Assembly: GCA_950295325.1 (NCBI GenBank) | Contig: OX485806.1 | Span: 14,322,001 to 14,386,000, forward strand | Direction of reading: 5' to 3' | Origin: Polytrichum commune | Taxonomy: Eukaryota; Streptophyta; Polytrichopsida; Polytrichales; Polytrichaceae | Length of the DNA stretch: 64,000 nt | In this document: piece by piece, positions 35,266-46,929 of the stretch | Numbering within the stretch: the first letter of the stretch is position 1 | Layout of the letters: each line of letters starts with the position of its first letter | The notes under the pieces: generated by a model | The model's input: only the letters and a program-made list of their open reading frames with translations | Told to the model about the DNA's origin: nothing | Databases searched by the model: none | Made by a program: the position numbers and the translations under genes

Positions 35266-35869
35266 GCTAAGACTAAAATTTGGTTATGAAAACCCGGCCT
35301 TCACACCATTGACATAGTCTAGTGCCGAGCCTAGTTGGCAAATGATGTGGCATGGCTTAAAAGTGGAGGTTTTAAGCCTCAAGCACCGACCCTCCCATCG
35401 GTACCTAAACATTAGGCAAGAATGTAAGGTAGGGGCAGCTATTTCCGTCCAAATTTCAGATGTGCCTAGTTGGGATGCTAAAACTATTTTTTTATAAATT
35501 TTGAGCGCTCCGCAAAGCTGGTGCAAGAGCAACTATGAAAAAATAAAAAAATTCCAGCATGTTTATGATTTCCTACAAATTTTTAAAGGAAACCTTGTAG
35601 AATGACCAACACTCGCACATAGGGTACGTGGTATATCCACAGGGTGGATTTCTAACACCGACCGCTGGCAGCCAATGAAATGTTGGCAGCGCTGTGAACG
35701 GTAAAAGCACCTTGATAGGTGCTTTTGTAAACCCAGGTAAAAGCACCTAAAAAGGTGCTTCCGACATAGGGGTCGACTTTAGGACCTGCACGGAAATTGC
35801 CACCCCTACCTTAGGACCTTTAAAAGTGTCGCCTCCCGCCCTTGTGATTGGTTGATTTTCAGTCTTAGC
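35266..35869. mobile_element. Candidate MITE with TA target site, ~600 bp
   Basis: Outer ends GCTAAGACTAAAATT (left) and GATTTTCAGTCTTAGC (right) are inverted and flanked by TA (35264-35265, 35870-35871). Further inside, GTAGGGGCAGCTATTTCCGT (from about 35431) and ACGGAAATTGCCACCCCTAC (from about 35789) form another inverted pair. Near the middle two small hairpins repeat AAAGCACCTT-GATA-GGTGCTTT. No transposase. Confidence 0.55.
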
Positions 35870-36190
35870 TATGAGGGCACGAGGAGCTCCATTAACAAGA
35901 AAACGGTAGAACCATGAGGCTCTGTCCTTTACTATGAAATACTACAATTATAGTTGTTCACTTTGCTCGTGCCAATCCATGGCTATCTACTATACCAAAC
36001 TTTTATTGGATTTTGTGCACCTTCTTCTCAAATGCAGGTCAAGAATTGAAGCTACCCATTTATTACCTGAAATTTTTAGAATACATAATCAAGAACTGCC
36101 GAAATAACTATAGTTAACTAGATTTCTTTCAATGCATTTTAGGAAGCAATTATAGTGTTATATATATACACACATATATATAATTTTAGT

Positions 36191-36475
36191 TAACATCCAT
36201 ATTAAATAAAGTGGACCAAAAATAACAAGAATAAGTAATGTCCAAGTGTGAACGCAAAGTGGTTAGGAAATTTGCTCTTGAAACGAAGAAGTTGATGCAT
36301 AGTCTCTGTCCTACAAACAGAGCCAATAAACTATAGATAACATCCACATTACATAAAGTGGACCAACAATAACAAGAATAAGTAACATCCAAGTGTGAAC
36401 ACAAAGTGGTTAGGAAATTTGCTCTTGAAACGAAGAAGTTGATGCATAGTCTCTGTCCTACAGACAGAACCAACA
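36191..36475. repeat. Tandem duplication, 147-bp unit, two copies
   Basis: Unit one starts TAACATCCATATTA at 36191, unit two TAACATCCACATTA at 36338. Both contain TTTGCTCTTGAAACGAAGAA and GATGCATAGTCTCTGTCCTA. Long minus-strand open frames here result from the duplication and show no recognised protein. Confidence 0.85.
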
Positions 36476-37860
36476 AAAAAAAACCAATGGTAAGATAGGT
36501 GCACGGGGAGGCCACTTCATTGTCAAGTTGACACCACGTGTGGACAAAGTTTGCTACCCCTATATTACATGCCATATATAATTTAAAAATTTACGATATT
36601 TTTTCTATATATACATAACCATTGATAGTATCTTTTGTATACTTTTTTGAAATTTATAGTCATCTTTATTTTTTTTAGTAATTGTTTTAGTTCAATTCTG
36701 TGTCATTCTAGTTAGAAATGGTATGTTTTATGAAAAAAAACAAATCATCAAATTTAGTTACCACTTTTGACTATGTCATAGGTACTGTGTATATCTACTC
36801 ATGAAAAAAATTTGATAAAATTTTGACCCATTTTGGTGGTGCAACTTACCAAAAGAAGATTTTTTTTGGTCGCACGTCGTGTTCAACTTGACAATGGAGT
36901 GATCTACCCGTGGATAGGTGAGTTGTAGTAAGGCATTTGGGGATGGGACAAAAACTACCCAACATTCATTGCTTGGTAGATAAAACCATGAACATGTGTG
37001 AAAGCTACTTAACTAAAGCCTACATGAAAATCTTTGGAGCAAGTTCTTATAGGTGCATTGGGATAGCCGGATGCCTCTGCTACGACCGAGGGAGCTTTAC
37101 CCGATTTTTAGGAAATACTTTGGTTATTTGGTAAAGTCAGGTGGGAAGGAGGCATTATTAGTTTAAAACTCCCTCGTTTATATGACTATGACACTCCACT
37201 ATGCAACATTTAGAATCTCCATTTTGTCATATTAATGAGGTAGTTAATGCTATAATTTTTTTTCATCTATGTTATGTACATCTAAAATACAACCATTTTC
37301 ACTTGGGATTACTTAGGAACTTCACTTACCATTGAGAACTTAATGATAATTAGGGTTACTAGTGCAAAATGGACATGGATAGGGTTAGATTGGTCTCCTG
37401 CCTAGTATGTTGCTAAACATCATGCATCGATCATTGTTGTCTAGTTTCCTATTAAAAAATTCTTTATATTTTGGTGTTAATGAAATTATTAGTTTTCGAA
37501 AGTTAGTAGGGAATTTAGATAAGATGACAATTGCTAACTTGAGTAGGCAACACCAAAGATCTTTGGACTCTTATTCTAGGAGTTCTTGAGAGTATTTGTA
37601 TTTGTTTGGAGTTATAAGTTATTTTTTCATACCATCTATATTGCTTAAACTTGTTGTACATATATTTTAAGCTCATACTACTTATGTTTTCATATTTCCT
37701 CGATAATACGACAACTTTATGTCATTTGTCATATTAATGAGAAGACAACACCTCGATAATACGATTTTTTGTGTTTCCCAAACGTGCCATCCTAAAGAGG
37801 GAGAACAATAGTGACACTTAGAGTTCAATCTGACATTTATTTAGTCTTTCCTATGTGGTT
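36476..37860. other. Intergenic, no gene recognised
   Basis: AT-rich flank of the copia insertion. No gene supported. Confidence 0.4.
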
Positions 37861-37865
37861 TTGTT

Positions 37866-38259
37866 TGTTAAGAGTGAGAAATATAGGAACACAGTGAAGC
37901 AGAGGTTTGGTGCTAACTCAATCTCTTAATTTGATTTCCTTAAGCTTGAACTGATCATTATATACAAGCTGGGGTACCCCTGGAGCTAGGTCCAGGTGGC
38001 TACACCTGGGCGCATCGTAGACTGGCAACCTCGGTGGAATCTGATTGCTTGAACTCGGACTGCTACACACAGCCTGAGACTCTTGACTAACCTGTCATGT
38101 AATTACTATAGATACCATGGACCAGGGGTTATAGGAGCACGACCGCCTCCCGACGGCTGCTCACTATTAATGCTGCTAGTACCCATGTGGGGTTAATCAA
38201 TACCTATTAGCCTTTTCTCCTAGGAAGGTTAACTAGACGTTGTACTTATCTCCTTAAAA
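37866..38259 (-). repeat. 3' LTR of the copia element
   Basis: In plus orientation it begins TGTTAAGAGTGAG and ends CTCCTTAAAA. The partner ends CTCCTTAACA, so the terminal dinucleotide TG is mutated to TT on the element's strand in this copy. Confidence 0.93.
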
Positions 38260-38471
38260 CTCCTCCTCAACCTATCGTTAACCTCATTAAAAACTTTATC
38301 AAGTACAACCCGAGTCGGGATAAAACCTTGACAAATAAAAAAATGTTAACAATCAAATGAGGTTAAGTCTTGGAGTGATCTCATCCCGGCTGCATAGATC
38401 AACTTCTTATGCTTATAAGCCGGGAGGGCTTTACTTAGCATATCGGCTATATTGTGTTCCGATTCTTCTTT

Positions 38472-39692
38472 CTAAATCTCTAATTGCCCTTTATCTATCA
38501 AATCTTGAGTAAATATGAAAATATGAGGACTTATGTGCTTGGTCTTATCGGCCTTGATGAATCCCGAAGACATTTGCCTAATGCAAACGGCATTGTCTTC
38601 GAAAATGGTTATCCGCTTCTCTTCCTCATGGATTTTGCATTGTTGATTTAGAATCCGCTTCATCGTCCGCAACCAAACACATTCGCGAGCGGTTTCGTGG
38701 AAGGCTAGCAATTCTGCGTGATTTGTCGAGGTCACGGTCACGGTCTGCTTAGTCAATTTCCATAAAATCGGGACTCCACATTTGAGGAAGATGTAGTCAG
38801 TTTGTGATTTTCTTGCATTGGGGTCAGTCTTGAAGCCGGAGTCTGCAAAACCTTTTATTTCGGGTTGGTTAGTCTTTTGGTAATACAACCTGAGGTCGGA
38901 TGTATCTCGTAGATACCTTAGCAGGTGCTTAACTCCATTCCAGTGCCTCATAGTCAGATTTTGGCTATGTCTAGCCAATATGCTAGTGCCAAAAGCAATG
39001 TTGGGCCTGATATAGGTTGTGAGGTAAGTGAAAGAACCAACCGCTGTGAGGTACTTTTGCTTATCTAATATCTCCTCCTCCTCCTCACAAGGTTGGTACG
39101 GATTGTCGTTGATCTTGTTACGTCCGACCATTAGAGCTGCCAATGGGTTAGATTGATCCATTTGAAACATCTTTAAAACAATCTGCACATATGCCTATTG
39201 ATGTAAAAAAATCTCATTCGGCATGTGGTGGACTTGGAGTCCCAAGCAAAACGTAATTTGGCCTAGATATTTCATGTCAAATTTTTTGGTTAGGATATAT
39301 TGGGCGAACTTATACATATCGGATATCCCGATAATATTTAAGTCATCTACATAGGCAACCAATATCACAAATCCAGAGTTTGTGCAATATGTGAAAATGT
39401 AAGGTAAGATGATATTATGAATGAATCCTTGCGATATCGAGAAATGATAAAGATGGTGGTACCAAACTCGGCCTGATTGTTTCAGTCCATTCAGGGCTTT
39501 ACAAATCCTTAAGCCCGTGAATTTTCTCGGTTTTGGTTTAGGTACAGATTTTAGAAATCCGGGTGGATGTTTTATATGTAGGATGGAGTTCAGGGTACCG
39601 TGGAGGTACGCGGTGACTACATCCAACAAATAAATCTTCAAGGAAATATGGATTGTCAAAGCGAGGAGGTACCTAAATGAAACACAATCCAT
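38472..39692 (-). pseudogene. Copia reverse transcriptase C-terminal part and RNase H (broken)
   Basis: LDVVTAYLHGTL is the conserved start of the palm region and VAYVDDLNIIG is the catalytic YVDD motif. A stop at ~39195 separates this from RNase H: LTAVGSFTYLTTYIRPNIAF, GFADSGFKTDPNARKSQT, and NHAELLAFHETARECVWL. All match copia polyproteins in order. Confidence 0.92.
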
Positions 39693-39908
39693 TACGGGTG
39701 AGTAAGTTTGGTCAAAGTCTACACCCGGCCTTTGTGTGAATCCTTGAGCAACTAGCCTAACTTTGTACCTTATGACTCAACCTTAGAAGTTTAGCTTGCG
39801 GGTGAATATGAATTTATGCCCTATAGGTGGTTTCTCTAGGTCGGTTGAGATTTCAACAAAGACATTGTATTTCCTTAATGATGAGTATTCGGCCTCTAAG
39901 GCCAACTT

Positions 39909-40949
39909 CTATTGTGGCCAATCCGGCCGTTTCATTGCTTGATCCAAGGTGGTGGGGTCCGATTTGGAAATCGAGTCTAGGGACTCGGTTGTGAAATGAA
40001 CCTTAGGTTGTTTGGATAATTTCGTGGTTGATGGCTTTAAGGAGGGCCGTTTTTTAGGTAAGGTATTCCCGGTTCCAAGGATGGGGTTTCGGATGATACG
40101 TTGTTTGGTTGAAAAACCGTCCGCGATGTTTTCGGCTAAGCATTTGAGGTGGATAAGTTTTGTGGTTTCCGTGTTGGTAAAAAATGTGGGTGGGTCGGGG
40201 TTCATGGTTAGGGTCTCCAGTGTATCGAAGTTGAGAGGTGGTGAACGTTTGGGCGAGGATAAGGTTGGAAAAACATGGTCCAAAAATTTGCAATTTGCAA
40301 ATCTTGCTTTGAGCAAGGCCCCGGTTGATGGTTCAAGGTACCGGATAATGGATGGGGAGTCTTATCCAACATAGATATCTTCTTGTCGATTTGGCCCTAT
40401 CGTGTGCCGTTTGGAATCGGATAAGGATACCCAAACTTGGCATCCGAATACTCGGATGTGGGACACGTTAGGTTGTTTACCGGATAACAACTCGTAAGGG
40501 GTTTGAACGTTTAGGAGGGTAGGTCTTAGTCGAAGTAATGCAGCGGCATTAAGCACCGCATGGCCCCACATATTGGATGGTAATCGAACGTGAAGTAGTA
40601 TTGGTCTAGCAACCAATTGGATTTTCTTCACAAATGCCTCGGCTAGGCCGTTTTGGGCATGTTCGTACATAATCGAGTAGGTTAGGTTGATCCCGGATGT
40701 CGTACAATAGTCTTCAAAGGCATGGGATCAGAACTCTTGGGCATTGTCCATCCTAAGGAATTTAATGGGATAATCGAAAAAATGGTTTTTGTATTGGAAT
40801 AGGATGGCTAAAATTTTCGAGAAAATCATGTTCCGGGTGGATAGGAAGGATACTTCAAGGTGGTTTCCCGAGGCGTCGACCAAAACGAAGTAATATCGGA
40901 ATGCCACCGATGGCGGGTTTATCGACCCACAAACATCTTCGTGGATCAT
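39909..40949 (-). pseudogene. Copia integrase core (broken)
   Basis: Blocks are IHEDVCGSINPPS (first catalytic Asp), FLRMDNAQEF (second Asp), then after a stop NGLAEAFVKKIQLVARP (catalytic Glu) and SHIRVFGCQVWV. A Ser/Thr/Pro-rich hinge follows and leads into the reverse transcriptase. Confidence 0.88.
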
Positions 40950-40997
40950 GTAAAGTGGCAGGGATAATTCCGTAGGTAAAGTCCAATTTGAAGGTTT

Positions 40998-41667
40998 TTA
41001 GATGAGTTTGCCCTGAATGCAGACTACGCAGTCGTGCATTTTCCCGGCATCAGCTGCCATTAGGTTATGACCTTGGATCAAGGGGATCATCCCCCTGAAT
41101 ACCATTGTTTCCGGATGTCTCAGTCTCATATGCCACATATCGGGCTTGACGACTTTAGTATCCATTGATACCCCCTGCGTCAGGTTGCGCTCCGCGTTGG
41201 GATCTCCCTCCCAAGTGGCCATGCATACCTCTTCCACACCTAGGGTGGAGCTAGATGCCAATGGGTTTTATGACAACCTTGTACATGCCGTCGACTCCGG
41301 CTTTTGTGGTGGCACGGACCTTTGGCCCTTGCTTAAGCTCTAAGACCTCTTCAACGTTCTGCATTGCAGTGCAGACGTGGATATTTCTCGCCCTCAGATC
41401 CCTGTAGCTGATCACGCTACGAGACGCATCTGGGGCGTACATTGCCTTTTCGCAATTGAGGGGAAATCCCCTGGGCAATATGACAGTTGCCCAGTCCTCT
41501 CGAAACTTCATGTATCGACTTCCGACCATTGTTAAGATTTTGCAATGGGACCATGACTTCTCATTTTGGAAATGGAAGAATTCTGTCTTGGTTAGGATAG
41601 TGTGGGTGGAGGCACTATCTAGGAGAGCCACGTCCGGGTTTGACGTTGGCTGCTCATAGATAGTCAT
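40998..41667 (-). pseudogene. Copia protease and GAG-pre-integrase domain (broken)
   Basis: The aspartic protease active site is seen as LLDSASTHTI (usually DSGATxH, so the Gly is Ala-like here). After a frameshift near 41255 the pre-integrase zinc-binding region follows with MWHMRLRHPE and CVVCIQGK, retaining the H-H-C-C ligands. A stop ends the piece at ~40998. Confidence 0.85.
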
Positions 41668-41718
41668 GTAATTTTCAACATCGTAATCTAAGGCATGTGG
41701 GTCCGAGGTTTCAAAGTT

Positions 41719-42828
41719 TTAGTTTTGATGTGGCCGGTTGCGAAGTTGTTGAAGTTCTCTATACATCTCTACTAGGTGTTGAGATGCCTTACAGTCTTTT
41801 GCAAAATGGCCCTTACGCCCACACTTATGGTAGTATCCCGTGACCGGCTTATGCTGATCGGGTCTAGGTGGGAAATTCCTAGGTTTGTGTGGGTTCCTTG
41901 TTGCGGGGTTTCTATGCCATTTGAGTTGGGGTTTGCAGAGAGAACCTCGTGGGGGTCTTCTGGATGCCTCGGCGACGTGTACCTTGGCGTGGTGGTCCGT
42001 GAATTGACCGTGTCGCTGCGGTCCAGCTCCTCCCGCAGGTACTATGGCTCCCGCCGGTCCACTAAAGTCCTCTGGTGCGACCTCCTCAACCTTCGCAATG
42101 GTGTTGTGGACCTCCCGTGCGGGCCTCGACTCCGCGTTTCGTAACATGATTTGGTGATGCTTATCGGCTAGCAGCAGGTGCGACATTAGCTTCAAGTGTT
42201 TTTTAAACTTCATATTCATGTATTGTTGTGACAAAATGGCCGTTGCGGGGGGGAAGGTCGAGAGGGTTTTCTCGATTAGCTCCGCGTTTGTGATGTCTTG
42301 GCCGCACAACCGAAGTTGAGTTGTGATCCGGTGTAGCTCCGAGTTGAATGCAGCGAAGTTCGGGAAGTCTAGTACTTTGATGTTGGTCCAGTTGGCCCGA
42401 GTTTGTGGCAGGAACAATGTTTATTGGTGGTCGAACTGGGCGTGAAGTTGCGCCCACAGCTCGGCAGGGTCCTTGATCTGCAGGTATTAGAGTCGTAATG
42501 CGTGGTCGAGGTGGCGTCGGAGTACCATCAGTGTGTGCCATTTGGCTGCTGGTGGGATCGGTGGTGTGGCGTCCGCTGGTGGAGTGCTTGTGCTTGTGCT
42601 TGGTGGTGGTGGGGTTAGAATCTTAGCTAGGTCCTCAACACTCAGGAACACTTTAGCATCGTTAATCCATTCTAAGAAATTTGACCCATCGGAACTTAGA
42701 GGTGCAAACATTAAGGTGTGCATTTTGGATTCCGTAAAGCTGGCTTTTGTAGACATTGACTCTATCCTGGTGTGTATGTAATCCATTGGTAAAATAAAGA
42801 TTTGCTTTGATGAGACAAGGGTACACAC
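41719..42828 (-). pseudogene. Copia gag (broken)
   Basis: Gag-like protein of the copia element with stops near 42487 and 42418. Landmarks are FLEWINDAKVFLS near the start, LSTFPPATAILSQQY in the middle and a C-terminal zinc knuckle YHKCGRKGHFAKDC, in which the first Cys of the CCHC motif is Tyr. A Pro/Arg-rich basic linker precedes the knuckle. Confidence 0.85.
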
Positions 42829-43941
42829 GGACTAGGATCTAAATACGGTTAATTGCTATTGACTAGAATTACAGAGTAATGTGACCAGAAATCTAAGCAA
42901 AAATACTAAGTCTATATGGTCTGAAACTGGGTTTATATCAAAAAGTGTCTACAGGTGGGTATTCGGTCTATACAGACTGTATAAGTGTATAAGAAGTACA
43001 GACAGATATTGACAGACAACATATATACTATCTCTAGTATATACAAAGTACTATTACTAGTATAGGCAGAGTTTGTTATCAGTCAAAGTATACTGATTAA
43101 AAAATGACGAGGTAGAAAGTGAGGTGGCTTACCTTAGGTAAGTAAAGACTCCAAGAAATGAAGTAAGACCGAGCTTCTGTTGGTAATCGTCTAACCAGAA
43201 AAAAAAATAGTCAAAATGAAGTTGTCTTCAACAAAATGGGCTAAGGTAGTTGTGACTTACCTTAGTGCGGGTAAATAACTCAAAACGTATTAGTAAAGAA
43301 AATCGGTTTTAAGTAAAAAAAAAACTCAGGAGGTAAGTGTACTAGTCTATATATATAAGCAATACATACAATCTCTGAAATCAGAATAAGTGGGATAGCC
43401 TATCTATGCGGCATATTTCAACAAAGAGGTAAAATATATAGTCAAATAGTAAGGAAGGAATCAGGAACATATATATATATATATATATCCTCAAGGTGTT
43501 AGTTTCGGAAAAAAAATTGGCAGCATAACATTTTTATATGAGTTGGTAGCCTAGGTTTGGACATCATTTCAGTACTCGGGAACTCATGACTTCTCTATGG
43601 GTATACTTCTGGAGTGATTTTGGCAGCATAATTGTACTATCAGAGTGGTCCGGAATGTAGGAAATAGAGATAGGAGATGGATAAGTGAGTTCAGATGTAG
43701 TAATTGTCTACATACAGCAAAGAGAGATAACTTTGATCCGAGGTAGAATAGGCTTTCCTATAGTAGCTCAGTAGTAAAAACTATCTGGCTGGAGGTAAAG
43801 ACCTTCTGATATATACGTATACAAGCTAAGTATGCATATCTATCTAGTGATCTCTCAAAATAATCACTCAAGTGCTCTCAAAAGTGAGTAACTAGTAATC
43901 TGAAGCAAAAGAATGAGGTGCCAGGAGCAGTGCTGATAACG
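42829..43941 (-). other. Copia 5' leader between LTR and gag
   Basis: About 1.1 kb of untranslated leader rich in TATATA tracts (an (AT)n run at 43471-43488), with the primer-binding candidate at its upstream end. No coding region. Confidence 0.6.
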
Positions 43942-44335
43942 TGTTAAGAGTGAGAAATCCAGGTACGCAGTGAAGCAGAGGTTCGGTGCTAACTCAGTCT
44001 CTTAATCTGATTTTCTTAAGCTTGAACTGATCCTTATATACAAGCTGGGGTGCCCTTGGAGCTAGGTCCATGTGGCTGCACCTGGGCGCACCGTAGACTG
44101 GCAACCTCGGTGGAATCTGATTGCTTGAACTCGGGCTGCTACACACAACCCGAGACCCTTAACTAACATGTCAGGTAATTACTATAGATGCCCTGGACCA
44201 GGGTATATAGGAGCACGACCGCCTCCCGGCGACTGCTCACTATTAATGCTGCTAGTACCCATGTGGGGTCAATCAATACCTATTAACCTCTTCTCCTAGG
44301 GAGGTTAACTAGAGGTTGTACTTATCTCCTTAACA
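43942..44335 (-). repeat. 5' LTR of the copia element
   Basis: Same length as its partner, TG...CA ends intact, flanked on the outside by the target duplication TTGTT. A TATATA-containing segment (CTTATATACAAGCTGG in plus orientation, ~44034-44048) could be the promoter TATA region. Confidence 0.93.
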
Positions 44336-44340
44336 TTGTT

Positions 44341-45160
44341 AAACGGAACCCAATCCAAGAACCTATCTACATAGTGGATTGTGATTGAGCCAATAGATAG
44401 AAGATTCATAGTAGAACCAAAGATAGAGCTATAAATAAAAACCTTTAATTATATGAGAAATAGAAAATAAAAGTAGTGTTTTGACATAAAAGGGAGCTTA
44501 GGAGAGGAGAAAGGATCCTATGGTTAGGTGGTTCGAACTCATGGGCAATCACAATCTTGTGGTTAAGTTGTAAAGTTTTTGTCATGTACAAAGTTGGAAC
44601 TTCACAATCCAGTGTTTATGTGCATTCTAGAAACATATTATTTTTGGTGATAAAAACAATAAAAAATAAAATGTGCCAGATATCCAACCTCTTATGTCAA
44701 TACAAGATACCAAAAACACATTTTTTAAGTTATGAATAACCATGTCAAGGGAGATTGACCTTGCACCATGGTAGAAAGTCTTTCTAGATATAAATTTAGC
44801 AACGCTTGATGACCAATCACAGTGCTCTACTTACACGGTCATCGAACGTCTTGGAACATTTCATGACTCTCAAACACCAGAAAGACGAATGACAAAATTT
44901 CCTTACCACATTACCTTCTTCGTCACAAAGCCCGGATTGCAATTGGTGACAAGTTTGTTGGGTTCTCATCCTCGTGTCCGAGCCATGACCTCCTACTGGA
45001 ATACTTTACCCAAACCTCCAATGTCTGAATTGCTGTTTGCACTCACACTCAAGGCTCTGATTTGCAACATCGGACAACTGAGACCGGCCAATGTTGCATG
45101 TGAGAGCTATTATGTGACTGTAATTCGTCTTTTCACATGTTGACAATGGATAAAACTTAG
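44341..45160. other. Intergenic, no gene recognised
   Basis: The copia insertion flank. A plus-strand frame at 44889-45143 (84 aa) matches nothing I recognise and is not supported as a gene. Confidence 0.4.
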
Positions 45161-45167
45161 GAAAAGG

Positions 45168-45745
45168 ATTGACAACTTCCTCATGCGAAAACTGTCACCC
45201 TTAAAGCCAATTCATACTCAAAAACCAGCAGATTCTTGCGAAATCGTGAAGAAAATCCCAATACCCATGCATGAACAGGCGGCTACACTACAATCACAGA
45301 AGTGACTCATCATTACAATAGATGGAATGTGCCGCTTGAATTCCTAGATTCTTTAAAACCCTTCCATTTCATAGGGTTTCCACATGGTAAGTGTGTTTTA
45401 TACTTTTTGAAAAGGCAGAACTAGAGCCTTGTGTCTATCGCCTTGAGGACTTGAGCCAAGGCTGAAAGGGACTACAACTTCCGAATGAGAAAACTGTCAC
45501 CTTTTAGTATTTGTTGATGAGAGCCAGATAATTTAGCTCTGTCGACAATTGTGCACCTACCACACAATTGCTGCTTTATTTTGTGAACTCGAGTACTTAA
45601 CTTTACTGTAAACTAACGAAATTCAGCCTCCCTTTGAAGGCAGTTTCTTGCAACAGGCGGCTAATCTGTAAGCACAGAGTAACAGAAATGAATCATCATC
45701 ATGTAAAGTTTCCTGCTTGAATCCTTGTGTGATCTAACTTAACTA
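45168..45745 (-). repeat. Diverged duplication of the 3' flank of the ubiquitin-like gene
   Basis: 45173-45345 and 45475-45732 share, in order, CTTCC-ATG-GAAAACTGTCACC, AACAGGCGGCTA, AATCACAGA/AGCACAGA, ATCATCAT and GCTTGAAT. The second lies directly after the gene's stop, so the first is probably the tail of an old extra gene copy whose coding part is lost. Confidence 0.6.
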
Positions 45746-45816
45746 AACTATCTGGAAAGGAGTAATTTCTTGAGCAATGGGCAAAAGAAGCCCGCCGAAC
45801 TCGTCTTCATCTTCAT

Positions 45817-46920
45817 CTATGATCTTCCAGTCAATTTGGAGAGGAGCGAACTCATGCCAGATTTAGAGCTTCCATGGCTCACAATAAGCTTAATGATAGA
45901 GTCGACCTCGATATTGTAATCGAACAGCGTCTTATCATCCTCGAGCTCGATGTCATCGAAGATCAAACGTTGTTTGTGAACGGCAATGCCTTCTTTATCG
46001 TGCACCTTCTTCTTGATCATCTCCACAGTGTGGAAGCTCTTGAGGTCGATAACAATTGACTTCCCCATGATGGTCTTCACGAAGAAATGGAACGAAGAAC
46101 CACAACAATCGAAGCACGGGCAGGCCGTGGGATGCTTGGGCCGTTTCAGCAAGAAAAAAGACTCTCCTCTGTTCACATTAATAGCACTTAAAGTGATATC
46201 ATCCTGCAGGTCAGCATCATTCATGTCCCTGTTGAAGAAGCCATAGCCATATCGCAGCTTGAGTCGCTGATGGTAAGGTGGAATGCCTTGGACGCAATGC
46301 ATCATCGCTTTCACATCTTTAATCGTGTCGGATTTCCGAACCTCGAGGCTGATCGTTCGGTCCAAGATGGCTATAGTGACCGTGACGGGCATGAGGCCTG
46401 CAGGCTCCATAGCCACCATTTGCAGCTGACTGTCCTTGCCAATATTGTAGTCTAAGAGCGTTTTCCCGTTCTGAAGCTCCTCATCATTGAAGAGTAGCCT
46501 TTGTCTGCCTGCAGGCGGGCCATCCTCGTCCCGCACCTTCGTCTTGACTGCGAAGATAGTGGAGTTGCGGCTCACGGTGATGGTGACGTTCTTGTCTGCG
46601 TGAGTGGAGACGTGAATCTGAATTGTGTCGAAGGTTGTCTCGGCCGAGGTTGCGCGGCAAGCGGTGCACTTGCACCACCACATCTGCAGCGTGGATGTGT
46701 TGTCGATCTGGTAATCGCCGAGGCGCCTGTCGTCGCGGAGCAGGCGGCCGCCATAACTTAGCCGTTGCAAGTTGGCGCCGATCACCTGCGCTGCTTCTAC
46801 AGCTTTCTTGACTGCGGAAATGGTGTTTGCCGGACTGACGTCCACCCGGATCTCCCTTGATTCGTCACTCTGCCAGTCCCTTGCCTCGATCAGCATCCCT
46901 GCGCTCAATGAGGACACCAA
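45817..46920 (-). CDS. Protein of four diverged ubiquitin-like domains
   Basis: Intronless, 367 aa. Domain 1 (about 9-82) has ISAVKKAVEAAQ and RLSYGGRLLRDDRRLGDYQI; domain 2 (about 98-171) has VKTKVRDEDGPPAGRQRLLF and TLLDYNIGKDSQLQM; domain 3 (about 177-258) is the most diverged; domain 4 (about 276-348) starts FHFFVKTIMGKSIVIDLKS and keeps KKKVHDKEGIAVHKQRLIF. Each keeps the ubiquitin pattern (I30/K27-type helix, QRL(I/L)(F/Y), L-DYNI). No domain ends in the RLRGG needed for cleavage and conjugation, so this is not a polyubiquitin precursor; it should act as one multi-domain protein. The linkers are Cys-rich (WWCKCTAC after domain 1, CPCFDCC before domain 4) and might bind metal. The start at 46920 is the first Met in frame; the next, at residue 9, is at the start of domain 1 and could also serve. 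Confidence 0.85.
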   Translation of the reverse strand: MVSSLSAGMLIEARDWQSDESREIRVDVSPANTISAVKKAVEAAQVIGANLQRLSYGGRLLRDDRRLGDYQIDNTSTLQMWWCKCTACRATSAETTFDTIQIHVSTHADKNVTITVSRNSTIFAVKTKVRDEDGPPAGRQRLLFNDEELQNGKTLLDYNIGKDSQLQMVAMEPAGLMPVTVTIAILDRTISLEVRKSDTIKDVKAMMHCVQGIPPYHQRLKLRYGYGFFNRDMNDADLQDDITLSAINVNRGESFFLLKRPKHPTACPCFDCCGSSFHFFVKTIMGKSIVIDLKSFHTVEMIKKKVHDKEGIAVHKQRLIFDDIELEDDKTLFDYNIEVDSIIKLIVSHGSSKSGMSSLLSKLTGRS

Positions 46921-46929
46921 ATTTTCCGT

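Larger units (their letters stand above)
37861..44340 (-). mobile_element. Ty1-copia LTR retrotransposon, full length, decayed
   Basis: Bounded by 394-bp LTRs (37866-38259 and 43942-44335) and a perfect 5-bp target duplication TTGTT (37861-37865, 44336-44340). Coding order on the minus strand is gag, protease, integrase, reverse transcriptase, RNase H, which is the copia order. A polypurine tract (TGAGGAGGAG in element sense) lies directly before the 3' LTR, and a primer-binding site candidate (GTTATCAGCACTG in element sense) lies just inside the 5' LTR at ~43940. The LTRs differ at about 33 of 394 positions by eye (~8%), so the insertion is not recent. Gag and protease share one frame broken by stops; after one frameshift near 41255 the rest lies in another frame with several stops, so it cannot encode its own machinery. 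Confidence 0.95.

Noticed and set aside
36186-36575. 129-aa minus-strand open frame with repeated segments
   Set aside because: Its internal repeat is exactly the 147-bp DNA duplication; hydrophobic composition comes from AT-rich DNA and no family matches.
40012-40374. Plus-strand open frame of 120 aa inside the copia element
   Set aside because: It lies antisense to the integrase/RT hinge of the element and is a mirror frame.
44889-45143. 84-aa open frame on the plus strand beside the copia element
   Set aside because: No known domain, no intron or UTR signals; could be chance.
45817-46920. Canonical polyubiquitin gene
   Set aside because: No unit ends in RLRGG, sequence identity to ubiquitin is low and linkers separate the domains.
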